Assembly (NCBI GenBank): GCA_965370045.1
Contig: CBDUSI010000004.1
Coordinates: 6,523-70,522 of the forward strand
Source of the DNA: CAZONU01 sp965370045
GTDB taxonomy: Bacteria > Planctomycetota > SZUA-567 > JAKLDR01
DNA length: 64,000 bases
Reading direction: 5' to 3'
Shown: piece after piece, positions 57,302-64,000 of the stretch
Layout: each line of letters begins with the position of its first letter
Numbering within the stretch: the stretch's first letter is position 1
Made by a program: the position numbers and the translations under genes
Notes under the pieces: model-generated
Seen by the model: the letters and a program-made list of their open reading frames with translations, nothing else
The model's database searches: none
Told to the model about the DNA's origin: nothing

Positions 57302-58422
57302 TCTCGAAGCGGGCCCGGAACATGGACTTCTCCGGCATCCGCAAGGTATTCGACCTGGCCAGGGAGGTCGAGAACCCCCTGGACCTCTCCATCGGCCAGC
57401 CGGACTTCGACGTGGCCGACCAGCTCAAGGCCGTCGCCCTGGAGGCGCTGGAGGCCGGCAGGAACAAGTACGCGCCCACCATGGGGCTGCCGGAGTTCCG
57501 CGAGGCGGTCGGCGCGCACCTGAAAGACCGCTACGGCCTGGCGCCCGGGGAATTCCTGATCACCGCTGGCGTCTCCGGGGGCTTGGCCCTGTCCATGCTC
57601 GCGCTCCTGGAGCCCGGCGACGAAGTGCTGGTGCCCGACCCCTACTTCGTGAGCTACAAGCAGCTGGCGACGCTCAGCGGAGCGAAGCCGGTCTTCTACG
57701 ATATTTACCCCGACTGGCGGCCGGACGCCTCCAGGATCGAACCGCTGGTCACCGAGCGGACCAAGGTCCTGCTGGTCAACTCGCCGAGCAACCCCACCGG
57801 CGCGGTCATCGCCGAGGACGACCTCAAGGGACTCGCCGATCTCGCGCGGCGGCACAACCTGACAGTGGTCAGCGACGAGATCTACGACGATTTCTTTTAC
57901 GACGGCGAACCGGTGCCGAGCTTCGGTACGCTCTATCCGCAGACGGTGGTGCTCAACGGCTTCTCCAAGAGCCAGGCCATGACCGGCTGGCGGGTGGGCT
58001 GGGCCGCGGGCCCCAAAGAGATCATCGCGGCCATGGCCAAGATACAGCAGTTCACCTTCGTCACCGTGCCGCCGCCTTTCCAGCTGGCGGCCGCCCACTC
58101 CCTGCGGGCGGGGGGCGCGCCGGCCGCGGGGCACCTGGAAGCCTACCGCGCCAAGCGCGACCTCATGCACGGGCTCCTGGCGCCCCGCTTTGAGCTCGAG
58201 CGGCCCGCGGGAGCCTTCTATGCGTTTCCACGGGCGCCCTGGGGCACGGCGCGGGAGTTCGTGGCCGCGGCCATCGCGCGCCGGGTGCTGGCCATTCCGG
58301 GGTCGGTGTTCTCAGAGAAGGACAGCCATTTTCGCCTGTCCTTCGCGGCCAATGACGAGGTCATAAGAGAGGGCTGCGGGATTCTCTGCGAGCTGGCCGA
58401 ACGGGGGCAATCGAAGGCCTGA
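57298..58422 (+). CDS. Class I/II PLP-dependent aminotransferase
   Basis: 374 residues. It has the fold type I features: PTMGLPEFREAVGAHL, VNSPSNPTGAVI (the Asn-Pro-x-Gly substrate loop), VVSDEIYDDFFY (Asp/Tyr contacting PLP) and the Schiff-base lysine in NGFSKSQAMTGWRVGW. The group includes aspartate, aromatic and alanine aminotransferases, and substrate choice cannot be told. Translation from GTG 57298 appears coupled to the 22-residue ORF. It is the last gene of the operon, followed by a hairpin. Confidence 0.92.
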   Translation: MISKRARNMDFSGIRKVFDLAREVENPLDLSIGQPDFDVADQLKAVALEALEAGRNKYAPTMGLPEFREAVGAHLKDRYGLAPGEFLITAGVSGGLALSMLALLEPGDEVLVPDPYFVSYKQLATLSGAKPVFYDIYPDWRPDASRIEPLVTERTKVLLVNSPSNPTGAVIAEDDLKGLADLARRHNLTVVSDEIYDDFFYDGEPVPSFGTLYPQTVVLNGFSKSQAMTGWRVGWAAGPKEIIAAMAKIQQFTFVTVPPPFQLAAAHSLRAGGAPAAGHLEAYRAKRDLMHGLLAPRFELERPAGAFYAFPRAPWGTAREFVAAAIARRVLAIPGSVFSEKDSHFRLSFAANDEVIREGCGILCELAERGQSKA

Positions 58423-58429
58423 CCCTTGA

Positions 58430-58448
58430 GCCCTGCCGTCAGCAGGGC
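58430..58448 (+). terminator. Hairpin after the aminotransferase gene
   Basis: GCCCTGC (58430-58436) and GCAGGGC (58442-58448) form a perfect 7-base stem with a CGTCA loop. There is almost no T-tract after it. It probably ends the ispG-aminotransferase operon. Confidence 0.45.
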
Positions 58449-58533
58449 GTTCGCTGAGAGCTGAGGACGGTCCTGGAAAGGGCTGGCAAAGACGCTTTCC
58501 AGGCGCTAGAATTCCGCGCGGGAGCGTCAGGCA

Positions 58534-59241
58534 ATGAGCACGAAACTGGTTGACAGCCGCACCGGCCGGGAGCACCTCGTAACCGAGGAAGGCACCACTA
58601 TAGGCCGCCACGCGGACAACGTCATAGCCCTGCCCGGCCGGGCGGTGAGCCGCTTCCACGCCGAGATCAGCCTGGGTGAGCCGGGCTGGGTGCTGGAGGA
58701 CCACGGCAGCACCTACGGCACCTACGTCAACGGCGAGAAGGTCGAGGGCGTGGTGCCCGTCAAGGACGGCGACAAGATACGCCTGGCGGTTTCGCGCTCC
58801 TCGCCCGAGGGCGAGTTCAACTTCGTGTTCCGCTGCGAGAAGAGCGGGGTGGGCACGCGCGTCAAGCGCGCCGCCCGGGCCATCGTCGGCCGCAAGAAGG
58901 TGGACCTGGGCAGGCTGATCTTCGAGCGCAACGAAGGCGTGCTGCTCGTGCGCATGAACGGGATATTCCGCCGTCGGGAGGTCGACGCTCTGGAGAAGGG
59001 CATCGCCAAGCAACTCGCTGAGGGCGATCGCAACGTGGTCCTGGACCTCGGCGCGGTCATCTACATGAACAGCTACGGCCTGGCCTGCCTCGTGAAGCTG
59101 GCCTCCCGGCAGCGGGAACGTGGCAAATCCCTGCGGGTCTTCAGCGCCGCGGGCACCGTGCTCAAACTGCTGAAGATGGTCGGTTCGGAAAGCCCCATCG
59201 AACTCAAGGCCAGCGAAGAGGAGGCCCTCCAGGGCACCTGA
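58534..59241 (+). CDS. FHA domain fused to a STAS domain
   Basis: 235 residues. Residues about 20-95 are an FHA phosphothreonine-binding domain (TTIGRHADN, AVSRFHAEISLG, LEDHGSTYGTYVNGE). Residues about 130-225 are a STAS/anti-anti-sigma domain (RNVVLDLGAVIYMNSYGLAC), where the serine of MNSYGL is at the position phosphorylated in SpoIIAA-like proteins. The combination points to partner switching controlled by a Ser/Thr kinase. No kinase or phosphatase is in the window. TAGAAT at 58507-58512 is a likely -10 box, and the ATG follows GGGAGCG. Confidence 0.88.
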   Translation: MSTKLVDSRTGREHLVTEEGTTIGRHADNVIALPGRAVSRFHAEISLGEPGWVLEDHGSTYGTYVNGEKVEGVVPVKDGDKIRLAVSRSSPEGEFNFVFRCEKSGVGTRVKRAARAIVGRKKVDLGRLIFERNEGVLLVRMNGIFRRREVDALEKGIAKQLAEGDRNVVLDLGAVIYMNSYGLACLVKLASRQRERGKSLRVFSAAGTVLKLLKMVGSESPIELKASEEEALQGT

Positions 59242-59298
59242 GCGCTTCGCCCCGCCGTTGTCTTATTTGCCCACTCGGCCGGGGCAGTGCCTTTGGCC

Positions 59299-59327
59299 TT
59301 GACGCGAAGCCGCCGGGGAGCGATATT
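59299..59327 (+). promoter_or_regulatory. Promoter of the acyl-CoA synthetase/second ABC operon
   Basis: TTGACG at 59299-59304, a 17-base spacer and GATATT at 59322-59327. The leader carries CAGGAGACG before ATG 59357. Confidence 0.45.
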
Positions 59328-59356
59328 CGAACCTGAGAGGCCGTCAGGAGACGCTC

Positions 59357-60856
59357 ATGTCCGCTCCGGGTATCCGCAGCCTGGTCGACGTCTGGAACGA
59401 GTGCGTGCGGCGCTTCCCGCGCCGTGTCGGGGTGCGCGCGGCGGGGAGCGTCTGGAGCTACGCGGAACTCGGCGCCCGGGCCGGCTCGCTGGCCGGGGCG
59501 CTGGTAGAGCGCTTCGGCGTGAAGAAGGGCGACCGGGTCGGCATCTACATGGAGAACTCGCCCGAGTTCTTCCTGGCCTACTGGGCGGCCCACCTGGCCG
59601 GCGGGATCGCCTGCGCGGTCAGCCCCCGGCTGGGAGAGCGCGAGGCCGCCTACGTGCTCCGCACCACGGCCCCCCGCGTCGTATTTCACGACGACGGCGC
59701 CCCACCGCCCGTCGAGAAGGACGTAGTCGCGCACTTCCTCTCCCGCGAAGAGCTTGCGTCACTGGCGGACGAGGGGCTTCCCCCGCCGGCCGCGCCGGAT
59801 ACCGCCGGCGGCGACCTGGCCGTCCTGGCGCACACATCAGGAACCACCGGCGAGCCCAAGATCGCCGAGGTCACCCACGAGAATCTGCTCTTCAACCTGC
59901 GAACCGCCATCTTCGCCCACTCGCTGCGCCACGAGGACGCGATTCTCCTGGGCGTGCCCATGTTCCACTGCACGCCGCTCTACAGCCTGATGCCCGCGGC
60001 CGCCTACCTGGGCTCGACGCTGGTGATCACCGCCGAAACCAGCGCCGTCAAGCTGGCCCGCGTCGCCGCGCGCGAGGACGCCAGCGTCTGGTTCGGCGTG
60101 CCGACTACTTTCCACCAGCTGGCCGCCGCGCCGGGGCTGGAGGAGGGGGCGCTCGACGGACTGCGCCTCCTGGCATATGCCGGCAGCCCCATGCGCCCGG
60201 ACACCATCCGGCGGCTGAAGGCGCGTTGGCCGCGCCTGGCGCTGCACAACTTCTTCGGGCTTACCGAGACCATCTCCATGACCCACGTCCTGCCGGCCTG
60301 CGACGCGCTGGAGCGCGCGGACTCGGTAGGCAAGACGCTGCCCGAGGTCTACCTGCGCATCGTTGGCGAGGACGGCAGTGAGGCGCCCCGCGGCGAGGTC
60401 GGCGAGCTGTGTTTTTACCGCTCGAACGTCATTGGCGCTTACTGGGCCAAGCCGGAGCTGCTGGAGCAGTCCTTCGACGGCGACTGGTTCCGCACCGGCG
60501 ACCTGGCCAGCGAGGACGCCGACGGCTACCTCTACATGAGGGGCCGCAGCAAGGACATGATCATCGTCTCCGGCGAGAACGTCTACGCCGCGGAGGTCGA
60601 GGCGGTGCTGGCCCGCTGCCCCGGCGTCTCCGACGTCGCCGCCGTCGGCGTCCCCGCCGAGGGGGTGCGCGCCTCGCTCGGCGAGCTGGTCAAGGCCGTC
60701 GTGGTGCGCGCGCCTGACGTCCAGCTGGCCGAGCTCGACGTGAAGCGCTTCGCCTCCAAGGAGCTGGCCAGCTACAAGGTGCCCCACATCGTGGAGTTCC
60801 GCGACGAGCTGCCCCGCAACCCGTCGGGCAAGGTGCTCAAGGAGAAGCTGAGATGA
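59357..60856 (+). CDS. AMP-binding acyl-CoA synthetase/ligase
   Basis: 499 residues of the ANL superfamily. The P-loop-like motif AHTSGTTGEPKIAEVTHENL, the FFGLTETISM core motif, GDWFRTGDLASED and the C-terminal NPSGKVLKEKLR lysine are all present, so it should adenylate a carboxylate and form a thioester with CoA. It is shorter than typical long-chain acyl-CoA synthetases, fitting medium-chain or aromatic acid ligases. Its stop overlaps the start of a sugar-binding protein gene (ATGA), an unexpected partner for a ligase. Confidence 0.92.
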   Translation: MSAPGIRSLVDVWNECVRRFPRRVGVRAAGSVWSYAELGARAGSLAGALVERFGVKKGDRVGIYMENSPEFFLAYWAAHLAGGIACAVSPRLGEREAAYVLRTTAPRVVFHDDGAPPPVEKDVVAHFLSREELASLADEGLPPPAAPDTAGGDLAVLAHTSGTTGEPKIAEVTHENLLFNLRTAIFAHSLRHEDAILLGVPMFHCTPLYSLMPAAAYLGSTLVITAETSAVKLARVAAREDASVWFGVPTTFHQLAAAPGLEEGALDGLRLLAYAGSPMRPDTIRRLKARWPRLALHNFFGLTETISMTHVLPACDALERADSVGKTLPEVYLRIVGEDGSEAPRGEVGELCFYRSNVIGAYWAKPELLEQSFDGDWFRTGDLASEDADGYLYMRGRSKDMIIVSGENVYAAEVEAVLARCPGVSDVAAVGVPAEGVRASLGELVKAVVVRAPDVQLAELDVKRFASKELASYKVPHIVEFRDELPRNPSGKVLKEKLR

Positions 60857-62235
60857 TCAGGCAACTGGCCGCCGCGATTCTGGGCTGCGCACTTCTCTCC
60901 GCCGCCGGTTCCGACGGCGAGGGCGGGGAGGAGCGCCGGAAGGAGATCACCTTCTGGCACATCCAGAACAAGGACCCCATGAAGGGGGTGGTCGCGGCCG
61001 CCGTCAAGCGCTTCGAGGCTGCGCATCCCGGTTTCTTGGTGAAGGTCACCGCCCTGGAGAACAACGCCTTCAAGGACAAGCTCAAGGTGGCCATGGCCGC
61101 GGGCTCGCCGCCGGACGTCTTCCACACCTGGGGCGGGGGAATGCTGGCCGCCGACGCCGGGGCTGGGCGGGTGCTAGACCTGAACGGGCGCGTGGGGGCC
61201 GCGCACCTGGCCAAGCTCAATCCCGCGGCGCTGGAATTCTGCCGCTCGAAGGGCAAGCTCTACGCCCTGCCCGCCGACGTGGCCGCGGTGGTCTTCTGGT
61301 ACAACAGGGAGATATTCAAGAAGCACGGCGTGACACCGCCGAAGACCTATAAGGAATTCCTGGCCGTCTGCGGGAAGCTCAAGGCCGCCGGGGTCACGCC
61401 CATAGCCCTGGGCAACACCAAGATGTGGCCCGGCGCTTTCTGCTTCATCTACTTCTCGCTGCGGCTGGGTGGGATGCAGCCCTTCCGGGACGCGGTCGCT
61501 CGCGCACAGGGTCCGGGCTTCGAGCACGAGTCCTTCATACGCGCCGGCGCGCTGGTCCGCGAACTGGCCAGCAAGGAGTATCTCTCGCGCGGCTTCAACG
61601 GCATTGACTACACCCAGGCCCGGGGGCAGTTCTTCGACGGCAGCGCGGCAATCATCCTGATGGGGCCCTGGATCCTGGGTCACGCGCGGACGGGCGCGCC
61701 GGAGGGTTTCGTCGAGAAGATGGGCTGCTTCCCCTTCCCGGCGCTGGCGGAAGGGAAGGGCGATCCCACCGCCGTCGTCGGGGGAGTCAATGCCGCCTAT
61801 GCGGTGGCGGCGAGATGCAAACACCCCGCAGAAGCCGCGGCGCTGCTCCTGGATCTCACCTCCGTCCGGACCGCGGAGGCCTGGGCCAAGACCGGGCGCA
61901 TCCCGGCGCTGAAGACGGAAATCGCCGCGCCGCTGCTGCCTCCCGAGACCCGCGAGGTGGCGGCAATTCTGGGCGCGGCCAAGAGCATTCAGCTCTACTA
62001 CGACCAGGCCCTCCCGCCGGACATGGCCGTGCTCCACAAGAGCACCACGCAGGGGCTGTTTGCCGGCACCAAGACCCCGGAGGAGGCCGCGCGGCTCATG
62101 GAGCAAAAGGCCGGCGGCGTCCGGGCGGGGTCGAAGCTGGTCGGCACACCGGTTTTTCTGGCGCTTCTGGTGCTGGTCGCGATCGTCCTGGGGCTCAAGC
62201 TGCGCCGGCGGCGCGGAGAGCGCGCGGCCAAGTGA
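60853..62235 (+). CDS. Sugar ABC transporter binding protein with C-terminal membrane anchor
   Basis: 460 residues. A signal peptide (about 1-18) without a clear lipobox is followed by the family 1 binding fold: ITFWHIQNKDPMKGVVAAAV, YALPADVAAVVFWYNREIFK, GQFFDGSAAIILMGPW and VVGGVNAAYAVAARCKHPAE. Unusually, the protein ends in a second membrane helix (about 433-449, VFLALLVLVAIVLGLKL) and a basic tail RRRRGERAAK, so it should be anchored at its C-terminus. Two permeases follow with four-base overlaps. The sugar is unknown, and no ATPase is present before the window ends. Confidence 0.9.
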   Translation: MIRQLAAAILGCALLSAAGSDGEGGEERRKEITFWHIQNKDPMKGVVAAAVKRFEAAHPGFLVKVTALENNAFKDKLKVAMAAGSPPDVFHTWGGGMLAADAGAGRVLDLNGRVGAAHLAKLNPAALEFCRSKGKLYALPADVAAVVFWYNREIFKKHGVTPPKTYKEFLAVCGKLKAAGVTPIALGNTKMWPGAFCFIYFSLRLGGMQPFRDAVARAQGPGFEHESFIRAGALVRELASKEYLSRGFNGIDYTQARGQFFDGSAAIILMGPWILGHARTGAPEGFVEKMGCFPFPALAEGKGDPTAVVGGVNAAYAVAARCKHPAEAAALLLDLTSVRTAEAWAKTGRIPALKTEIAAPLLPPETREVAAILGAAKSIQLYYDQALPPDMAVLHKSTTQGLFAGTKTPEEAARLMEQKAGGVRAGSKLVGTPVFLALLVLVAIVLGLKLRRRRGERAAK

Positions 62236-63116
62236 GCGCGATTGCGGGACGCTCCCGGCGGGCGGCCTGGCTCTTCCTCGCGCCGGCGCTGGCGGTCTAC
62301 GGCGTCTTCGCGCTGCTGCCCATTCTCGAGGGCCTGGGGCTCAGCTTCTTCTCCTGGGGCGGGGGGCAGGCGCAACCTTCCTGGCGGGGGCTCGGCAACT
62401 ACGCCGAGGCCCTCGCGGACGGCATCTTCTGGCGGGCGGTGGTCAATAACCTCTTGCTGGCGGTGTCCTCGGTCCTGGTGCAGCTGCCCATCGCCCTGGC
62501 GCTGGCCGCGCTCCTGGCCGCTCCGCTACGCGGGCGCTGGATATTCCGGACCGCCTACTTCGCGCCGATGGTGCTGCCTACTGTAGTAATCGCCTTCTTC
62601 TGGCGCTACTTCCTGGACCCCGACAAGGGGCTGGTCAACGAGATGCTGGCGCTCTTCGGCGTGGAGGGCGTCGGCTGGCTGGGCCACCCGCATCTGGCCT
62701 TCCCGGCGGTCTTCGCCGCAATCTCCTGGCGCTACGTCGGCTTTCACCTGGTCATCCTGCTGGCCGGGGTGCTGGCCATACCCAAGGAGCGCTACGAGGC
62801 CGCGGCGCTCGACGGCGCCGGCGTATGGGGGCGCTTCCGGCACGTGACCCTGCCGGGGGTGGCCCCCGTGCTGGGAATCTCGGCGCTGCTTTCGGTGATC
62901 GGCTCGCTCAAATACTTCGACCTGGTCTACATCATGACCGGCGGCGGTCCGGACAACGCCACCGAACTGGGCGCCACCTGGATATACAAGGCCGGCATCG
63001 AGGGCCAGCGCACCGGATACGGCTGTGCGCTGGCGGTGCTCCTGCTGGCCCTCTCGCTGGCCGCGGCCGCGCTGGTGCTGCAGGTCCGCCGGCGGGGCAT
63101 GGAGGCCCGGACGTGA
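62232..63116 (+). CDS. Sugar ABC transporter permease, MalF-like (second importer)
   Basis: 294 residues from the GTG that overlaps the binding-protein stop. Six helices, with the EAA loop RYEAAALDGAGVWGRFRHVT and the C-terminal motif IMTGGGPDNATELGATWIYK. The arrangement of binding protein and two permeases with four-base overlaps marks tight co-translation. It differs from the first importer in lacking any large insertion. Confidence 0.92.
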   Translation: MSAIAGRSRRAAWLFLAPALAVYGVFALLPILEGLGLSFFSWGGGQAQPSWRGLGNYAEALADGIFWRAVVNNLLLAVSSVLVQLPIALALAALLAAPLRGRWIFRTAYFAPMVLPTVVIAFFWRYFLDPDKGLVNEMLALFGVEGVGWLGHPHLAFPAVFAAISWRYVGFHLVILLAGVLAIPKERYEAAALDGAGVWGRFRHVTLPGVAPVLGISALLSVIGSLKYFDLVYIMTGGGPDNATELGATWIYKAGIEGQRTGYGCALAVLLLALSLAAAALVLQVRRRGMEART

Positions 63117-63943
63117 GCGCCAGCCCCAAACGCCTGGCGGCCGCGGGCCTGAAGTACGCCTTGCTCTCGGTGATGCTGGTGGTCGCGCTGTATCCGGTCT
63201 TCTGGATGGTGACCAGCGGGCTCAAGGGGCCCGCGCAGGGGCAGAGCTGGTGGAGCCTGCCACATCCGCTGCACTTCGCCAACTTCCGGGAGGTGTGGGG
63301 AACCGGGGAGTTCCTGAAGTACTTCCTGCGCAGCACGGTGGTGACCGTTGCCTCGGTGGGGCTCACCGTCTGCCTGGCCGCCCCCGCGGGCTTCGCCCTG
63401 GCCGGGTTACGCTTCGGGGGGCGGGGCTTCGTTTTCGTCCTCTTCGCCGCGGGCATGATGGTCCCGGTACACGTGACCCTGATCCCGCTGCTCAAGTTCT
63501 TCAACCTGATCGGACTCTACGGCAGCCTGTGGGGGCTGGTGGCCGTCTACGTGGCCTTCTCGCTGCCGGTGGCGGTGGTGCTCTTCACCGGCTTCTTCCG
63601 GGAGATCCCCCGCGAGGTGCTGGAGGCCGCGGCACTGGACGGCTGTGGACCGTGGGACACCTTCCTGCGCGTTTCCCTGCCGCTGGCCCGGCCGGCGGTC
63701 GTCGGCGTGGCCATGCTCACGCTGGTCAACGTCTGGAATGAATTCGTCCTGGCACTGGTGCTTCTGGAGCCGGGGGAAGGCACGCTGCCCGTGGGGGTGC
63801 GCAACCTGGGCGATGAGTTCGGCGCCAACGTACCCCTGATGGCCGCGGCGCTGGCCGTGGCGGTGCTGCCTCCGCTGCTGGTCTACGCCGTGGCCCAGCG
63901 CCAGCTGATTCGTGGCATCACCGCGGGCGCGGTGAAGGGCTAG
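63113..63943 (+). CDS. Sugar ABC transporter permease, MalG-like (second importer)
   Basis: 276 residues from the GTG overlapping the previous stop. Six helices, with the EAA loop LEAAALDGCGPWDTFLRVSL. It is of normal length, in contrast to the 485-residue MalG-like permease at 15231. No ATP-binding gene follows within the remaining 57 bases, so the importer may borrow the MsmX/UgpC-like ATPase at 16701 or have one just outside the window. Confidence 0.92.
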   Translation: MSASPKRLAAAGLKYALLSVMLVVALYPVFWMVTSGLKGPAQGQSWWSLPHPLHFANFREVWGTGEFLKYFLRSTVVTVASVGLTVCLAAPAGFALAGLRFGGRGFVFVLFAAGMMVPVHVTLIPLLKFFNLIGLYGSLWGLVAVYVAFSLPVAVVLFTGFFREIPREVLEAAALDGCGPWDTFLRVSLPLARPAVVGVAMLTLVNVWNEFVLALVLLEPGEGTLPVGVRNLGDEFGANVPLMAAALAVAVLPPLLVYAVAQRQLIRGITAGAVKG

Positions 63944-63984
63944 AACAATTTAAGTATGTGTAACGAATTGCCGATAAAGGAAGT

Positions 63985-64000
63985 ATGCCAGCACCAATAG
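63985..64000 (+). CDS. Possible start of a further gene, cut by the window end
   Basis: ATG 63985 is preceded by AAAGGAAG at 63976-63983 and begins MPAPI before the sequence ends. Too short to identify. Confidence 0.3.

Noticed and set aside
1..64000. Prophage, insertion sequence or integrative element
   Set aside because: No transposase, integrase, terminase or phage structural gene was found, and I saw no att-like direct repeats flanking a block.

Overview
The window is a GC-rich, densely packed bacterial chromosome segment with about 55 protein genes and no rRNA, tRNA, CRISPR array, transposase or phage gene that I can recognise. The likely source is an uncultured member of the PVC group, probably Planctomycetota-like. 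Supporting this are a small basic protein of the Verrucomicrobia/Chlamydiae/Planctomycetes ribosome-associated type (56884-57186), a sigma factor with the linker and membrane helix typical of planctomycetal sigma-X fusions (35972-38491), exported 'HVHEWGV'-type and squalene-cyclase-repeat proteins, and families of short palindromic repeats with CACCAAG or CACAGAG arms. Assignment to a phylum is inference.

Layout. 1-4.5 kb: end of a squalene-cyclase-repeat protein, then pabB, a pabC-like lyase, a HAD hydrolase and smpB. 4.7-6.1 kb: a PurF-like protein lacking the N-terminal cysteine. 6.2-8.9 kb: a two-gene operon encoding a coiled-coil protein with exact 42-residue repeats and an actin-like ATPase. 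9.0-12.9 kb: a WbpB/WbpD/WbpE-like set for a diacetamido uronic acid sugar, plus an exported protein. 13.0-18.7 kb: a complete sugar ABC importer whose second permease has a duplicated extracytoplasmic insertion, then a radical SAM protein. 18.8-24.1 kb: a frameshifted YetA/PcRGLX-like lyase, an orphan FliG-C-like protein and an exported protein. 24.3-27.8 kb: two glycosyltransferases, one fused to a toroid domain. 27.9-35.5 kb: a transporter with an EIIA-CBS partner, a LysE exporter, a membrane cyclase, a DUF4832 protein and a TauE exporter. 35.7-40.4 kb: the sigma-GH84 fusion and a sulfur-assimilation pair for homocysteine. 40.4-45.5 kb: repeat-rich DNA, a helix-turn-helix gene with palindromic elements inserted in frame, and an ECF sigma/anti-sigma pair. 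45.5-49.2 kb: Gfo/Idh, a SpoVG variant, ispE and an M15-type lipoprotein. 49.4-58.4 kb: a long operon of ispG, dxr, rseP, GGDEF-PilZ, SPOR-like, DUF89, small basic protein and an aminotransferase. 58.5-64 kb: an FHA-STAS protein, an acyl-CoA synthetase and a second sugar ABC importer without an ATPase.

The strongest leads are five. First, the sigma-GH84 fusion contains a clear internal Shine-Dalgarno and start codon, placed so that a separate secreted hydrolase could be made. Second, two palindromic elements sit in frame in a duplicated HTH gene. Third, an actin-like ATPase is paired with a 42-residue-repeat coiled-coil protein. Fourth, a promoter geometry recurs in which the -10 box lies exactly six bases before the start codon, implying leaderless mRNAs. 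Fifth, a permease carries a tandemly duplicated extracytoplasmic domain. Function calls rest on motifs and context read by eye; no database search was run.
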